Positions 61,432 through 64,000 of a stretch of DNA of 64,000 nt are shown here, piece after piece; the stretch's first letter is position 1; every line of letters begins with the position of its first letter. Made by a program: the position numbers and the translations under genes. Location: positions 124,001 to 188,000 of the forward strand of contig CBDCAI010000008.1 in assembly GCA_965213845.1 (NCBI GenBank). Direction: 5' to 3'. The notes beneath the pieces were generated by a model. That model was not told the origin of the DNA. It saw nothing but the letters and a program-made list of their open reading frames with translations, and made no database searches. This DNA is from JBBROS01 sp965213845 (lineage in GTDB: Bacteria; Pseudomonadota; Alphaproteobacteria; Acetobacterales; Acetobacteraceae).

Positions 61432-62840
61432 TGGGCAAGTACAACGCGACCGTATTGGTGCCGCTGGGCGCGCTCGGGTCCGGTGTGGACGCCGCCCTGA
61501 TCGAGCGCGGCGTCCAGCTCGGCATCGACGCCATCGCCTGCGACGCGGGCTCGACTGACAGCGGCCCCTCCTACTTGGCCCGCGGTGTGTCGAAGGTCAG
61601 CCGGGAGAGTATCAGGGCCGACCTTTCCGTGCTGATCCCCGCCGCGATGCGGGCCGGCGTGCCTCTGTTGATCGGCAGTTGCGGCACGGCGGGCACCGAC
61701 TCCGGCGTGGACTGGACGCGGGACATCGCCATCGAGGTCGCCAACGAGCAGGGCCTCTCGCCGCGCATTGCGCTGCTTTACAGCGAGCAGTCGGCCGAGA
61801 CGATCCATGGCAAGATCAGCGACGGCCTGGTGCAGCCGCTCGCACCGTCCCCGCCCCTCACGCCCGAGACGGTCGCGGGCTGCAACCACATTGTCGCCCT
61901 TATGGGCGTCGAGCCCTACATCGACGCGGTCCGGCGCGGGGCCGACATCGTGCTGGGTGGCCGGACGACGGACACAGCGGTGCTCGCGGCCGTGCCGCTG
62001 ATGCGGGGGGCAGCCCCGGGTCCGGCATGGCACGCGGCGAAGATCGCGGAATGCGGGAGCCTGTGCTCGGTCAAGCCGCGTGGCGGCGGCGTGCTGATCC
62101 GCGTGGGCACGGACGCGTTCGAAGTCGAGCCGCTCAGCCTCGACAACCAGTGCACGCCCTACACCGTCTCGGCGCACATGCTTTACGAGAACAGCGACCC
62201 CTTCCTGCTGACGGAGCCCGGCGGCGTGCTGGATGTCACCGACTCCCGTTACGAAGCCGTGGATGCGCGCATCACCCGCGTCACCGGCTCCCGCTGGACC
62301 GACAAGCCCTACACCATGAAGCTGGAGGGCGCCGGGGGCGAGGCGTTCCAGACCATCATGATCATCGGCGTCCGCGACCCTAAGGTTCTGGCGGCCCTCG
62401 ACGTGTTCGAGGAACGGCTGCTGGCGGCGCTGCACGCCCGGATCGGCACCGCCGTCGGCCCGGCAGCAGGCGAGTACGGCCTCTCGCTCCGGCTGTATGG
62501 CTGGAGCGGCGTCACGGGGCACACGCCGCCCGCGGGCACACCGCCCCCTGTGGAGGTGGGGGTCATGCTGGTGATCACGGCCGCGACCCAGGCGCTGGCG
62601 ACGCGGCTCGCCAAGACCTGCAACCCGCAGTTCTTTCACTTCGCGATGGAGAAGGGCCAGGAGCTGCCCAGCTACGCCTACCCGTTCAGCCCGGCGGAGA
62701 TCGAGCGCGGCCAGGTCTTCGCCTTCCGCCTCAACCACGTTGTGCAGGCGGGAGACGGGCACGAACTCGTCCGGCTGGCCTGGGCGCCCGCCCTGGAGGC
62801 AACATCGGTGGCGGAGGTGGCCCATGCCGACGCTCGCTGA
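61431..62840 (+). CDS. Acyclic terpene utilisation AtuA-like protein (DUF1446)
   Basis: Protein of 469 residues. LGALGSGVDAALIERGVQLG, CDAGSTDSGPSYLARGVSKV, and LIGSCGTAGTDSGVDWTRDI are AtuA-type glycine-rich segments, and VLGGRTTDTAVLAAVPLMRG follows. AtuA is essential for citronellol use in Pseudomonas, but its reaction is unknown; related genes also occur in dicarboxylate and glutamate-mutase type clusters. No atuCF carboxylase genes are here. The stop lies inside the next gene by 17 bases. Confidence 0.87.
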   Translation: MGKYNATVLVPLGALGSGVDAALIERGVQLGIDAIACDAGSTDSGPSYLARGVSKVSRESIRADLSVLIPAAMRAGVPLLIGSCGTAGTDSGVDWTRDIAIEVANEQGLSPRIALLYSEQSAETIHGKISDGLVQPLAPSPPLTPETVAGCNHIVALMGVEPYIDAVRRGADIVLGGRTTDTAVLAAVPLMRGAAPGPAWHAAKIAECGSLCSVKPRGGGVLIRVGTDAFEVEPLSLDNQCTPYTVSAHMLYENSDPFLLTEPGGVLDVTDSRYEAVDARITRVTGSRWTDKPYTMKLEGAGGEAFQTIMIIGVRDPKVLAALDVFEERLLAALHARIGTAVGPAAGEYGLSLRLYGWSGVTGHTPPAGTPPPVEVGVMLVITAATQALATRLAKTCNPQFFHFAMEKGQELPSYAYPFSPAEIERGQVFAFRLNHVVQAGDGHELVRLAWAPALEATSVAEVAHADAR

Positions 62841-63138
62841 GGTGACCCGGCACGTCCGGTCGAAGAATGCCGGGCCGTTCTGGGTGACGGTGGACTTGTT
62901 CTTCCGGGACCGGGCCGTATTCCAGGCGCATAAGGACGACAAGGCGCTGTCGCCCGAGACGTTCGGCCGCTGCTTCGGCGCCGACGCATCGCAGGTGAAG
63001 GTGTTTGCCGTCCCGAGTCTGAACGTCGTCAAGATTTCCTACCCGCGGCCGCGCCCGCAGGGCTGGCACGGCGAGCGCGACATGCATGCCGGGCAGCAGT
63101 ACGTGACCCTCCTGGGCCTGGAGCTGGGAGCGGTCTAG
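62824..63138 (+). CDS. DUF4387 small protein, AtuA partner
   Basis: Protein of 104 residues: TLAEVTRHVRSKNAGPFWVT, VDLFFRDRAVFQAHK, and VKVFAVPSLNVVKISYPRPR. Family members are regularly encoded directly after AtuA/DUF1446 genes and may form a complex or the missing domain of AtuA. Function unknown. Its ATG lies 17 bases inside the AtuA gene, implying coupled translation. Confidence 0.85.
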   Translation: MPTLAEVTRHVRSKNAGPFWVTVDLFFRDRAVFQAHKDDKALSPETFGRCFGADASQVKVFAVPSLNVVKISYPRPRPQGWHGERDMHAGQQYVTLLGLELGAV

Positions 63139-63199
63139 GGCCAGGCAGACCGGACAAGCAGGCCGACGCAGATCGGCGCTGAACCACATGGAGGAGCCC

Positions 63200-64000
63200 G
63201 TGCCCGTCCTGAAGTTGATTCAACCGCAAGACGGCACGGACGCCCCGGGCCGTGACGTCCCTGTCTTCGTCCCTGGCCCCGCAACCGAGATGATCGGCTT
63301 CGAGGATTTCGGCAAGGCGTTCGGCCGGGGCACGAACCGGGTGATCGCCACCAGTGGCGTGACCCTGTCGATCGCCGAAGGCGAGTTCGTGACGGTGGTG
63401 GGCCCGTCCGGCTGCGGCAAGTCCACGCTGCTGAACGCGGCGGCGGGGGTGTTCAAGCCGTCCGAGGGTGTCGTGCGTTACCGAGGTGCGCCGGTCGTCG
63501 GCTACAACCAGCGGGTCGGCTACATGACGCAGAGCGACCACCTGCTGCCCTGGCGCAAGGTCGCGGCCAACGTCGCGGTGCCACTCGAGATCCGGGGCCT
63601 GTCGAAGCCGGCCATCAAGGACAAGGTCGATGCGCTGCTCGAACTGGTCGGTCTCACCGGCTTCGGGGCGTCCTACCCGTCACAGCTGTCGGGCGGCATG
63701 CGCAAGCGGTGCGCGCTGGCGCGGCTGCTTGCCTACGACCCGGAGACGTTGCTGCTGGACGAACCCTTCGGCGCGCTGGACGCGCAGCTCCGGATCGAGA
63801 TGCAGGGCGAGCTGCGCGACCTGTGCATCCGGCTTGGGAAGACCGTGCTGTTCGTGACCCACGACCTCGACGAGGCGATCGCGCTCGGCGACCGCTGCGT
63901 CGTGTTCTCGGCACGGCCGGGATCAGTGCGGGAGATCATCGACGTCGACCTGCCGCGGGAGCGCGACCTCTACAGCCTGCGGCTCAACCCCGGCTATATG
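63200..64000 (+). CDS. Nitrate/sulfonate/taurine-type ABC transporter ATP-binding protein (SsuB/TauB-like), 3' end cut off
   Basis: The first 267 residues of an ATPase. Walker A GPSGCGKS at 68-75, Q-loop MTQSDHLLPWRKVAANVAVP, signature LSGGMRKRCALARLLAYDP, Walker B LLLDEPFGALDAQ, H-loop VTHDLDEAIALGDRCVVFSA. All motifs are intact. The GTG at 63200 is preferred because GGAGGAG lies just upstream; an ATG at 63188 overlaps that site. The amino tail before the domain is about 30 residues longer than usual. Permease and binding-protein genes should follow beyond the window. Confidence 0.92.
   Translation, partial: MPVLKLIQPQDGTDAPGRDVPVFVPGPATEMIGFEDFGKAFGRGTNRVIATSGVTLSIAEGEFVTVVGPSGCGKSTLLNAAAGVFKPSEGVVRYRGAPVVGYNQRVGYMTQSDHLLPWRKVAANVAVPLEIRGLSKPAIKDKVDALLELVGLTGFGASYPSQLSGGMRKRCALARLLAYDPETLLLDEPFGALDAQLRIEMQGELRDLCIRLGKTVLFVTHDLDEAIALGDRCVVFSARPGSVREIIDVDLPRERDLYSLRLNPGYM

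Overview
The window reads as one stretch of a very GC-rich (roughly 70% by eye) alphaproteobacterial chromosome, most likely Acetobacteraceae or another Rhodospirillales lineage. The reasons are the density of ABC importers, the paired M81 (MlrC-like) peptidases, HTH-citrate synthase, TauD, PrpD and AtuA-type catabolic genes, RND efflux, and REP-like repeats typical of that order. The placement is inferred from gene content; there is no rRNA or marker gene to prove it.

Layout. 1-5.5 kb: a minus-strand peptide-type ABC importer with two tandem substrate-binding proteins. 5.6-11.6 kb: a glycosyltransferase, a 164-bp MITE-like element, murein endopeptidase MepA, an MFS carrier, an orphan molybdopterin dehydrogenase subunit and a GNAT. 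11.7-16.6 kb: a second peptide ABC importer (permease, permease, double ATPase) coupled to an M81 peptidase. 16.6-19.2 kb: an apparent adhesin-repeat remnant, a GT2 and a WecE-like aminotransferase. 19.3-25.2 kb: an amino-acid cluster (D-threonine-aldolase-like, second M81, threonine-synthase-like, M20 peptidase, N-formylglutamate amidohydrolase). 25.2-35 kb: lytic transglycosylase, an RND pump, an acyl-CoA dehydrogenase/PIG-L pair facing a GT, and an LpxR-like protein. 35-38.9 kb: a small accessory patch with tRNA-Ser(UGA), a collapsed IS5-family element, hipBA, an amidotransferase and a GNAT pseudogene.

38.9-48.5 kb is a compact ten-gene minus-strand operon (polyamine-type ABC, amidohydrolase, 2-oxoglutarate oxygenase, amino-acid-type ABC, PuuE-like deacetylase) diverging from a GntR/UTRA regulator with two matching operator candidates. 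One permease carries a single-base frameshift. 49.4-52.3 kb holds copper genes (DUF2946, decayed SCO1, CopC, CopD-cytochrome c fusion). 53.2-56.4 kb is a rearranged molybdate locus: modA and modB survive only as fragments, apparently inverted, while mop and modE remain. A near-ideal ModE box separates modE from a DUF2325-modA operon.

56.5-64 kb: a zinc alcohol dehydrogenase, then an HTH-citrate synthase fusion that has lost the catalytic GPxHGG histidine. It diverges from a TauD - PrpD - AtuA - DUF4387 - ABC operon that runs off the right end. This last cluster, with a possible enzyme-turned-sensor in front of it, and the DUF2325-ModA pair under a ModE box, are the best candidates for undescribed biology here.
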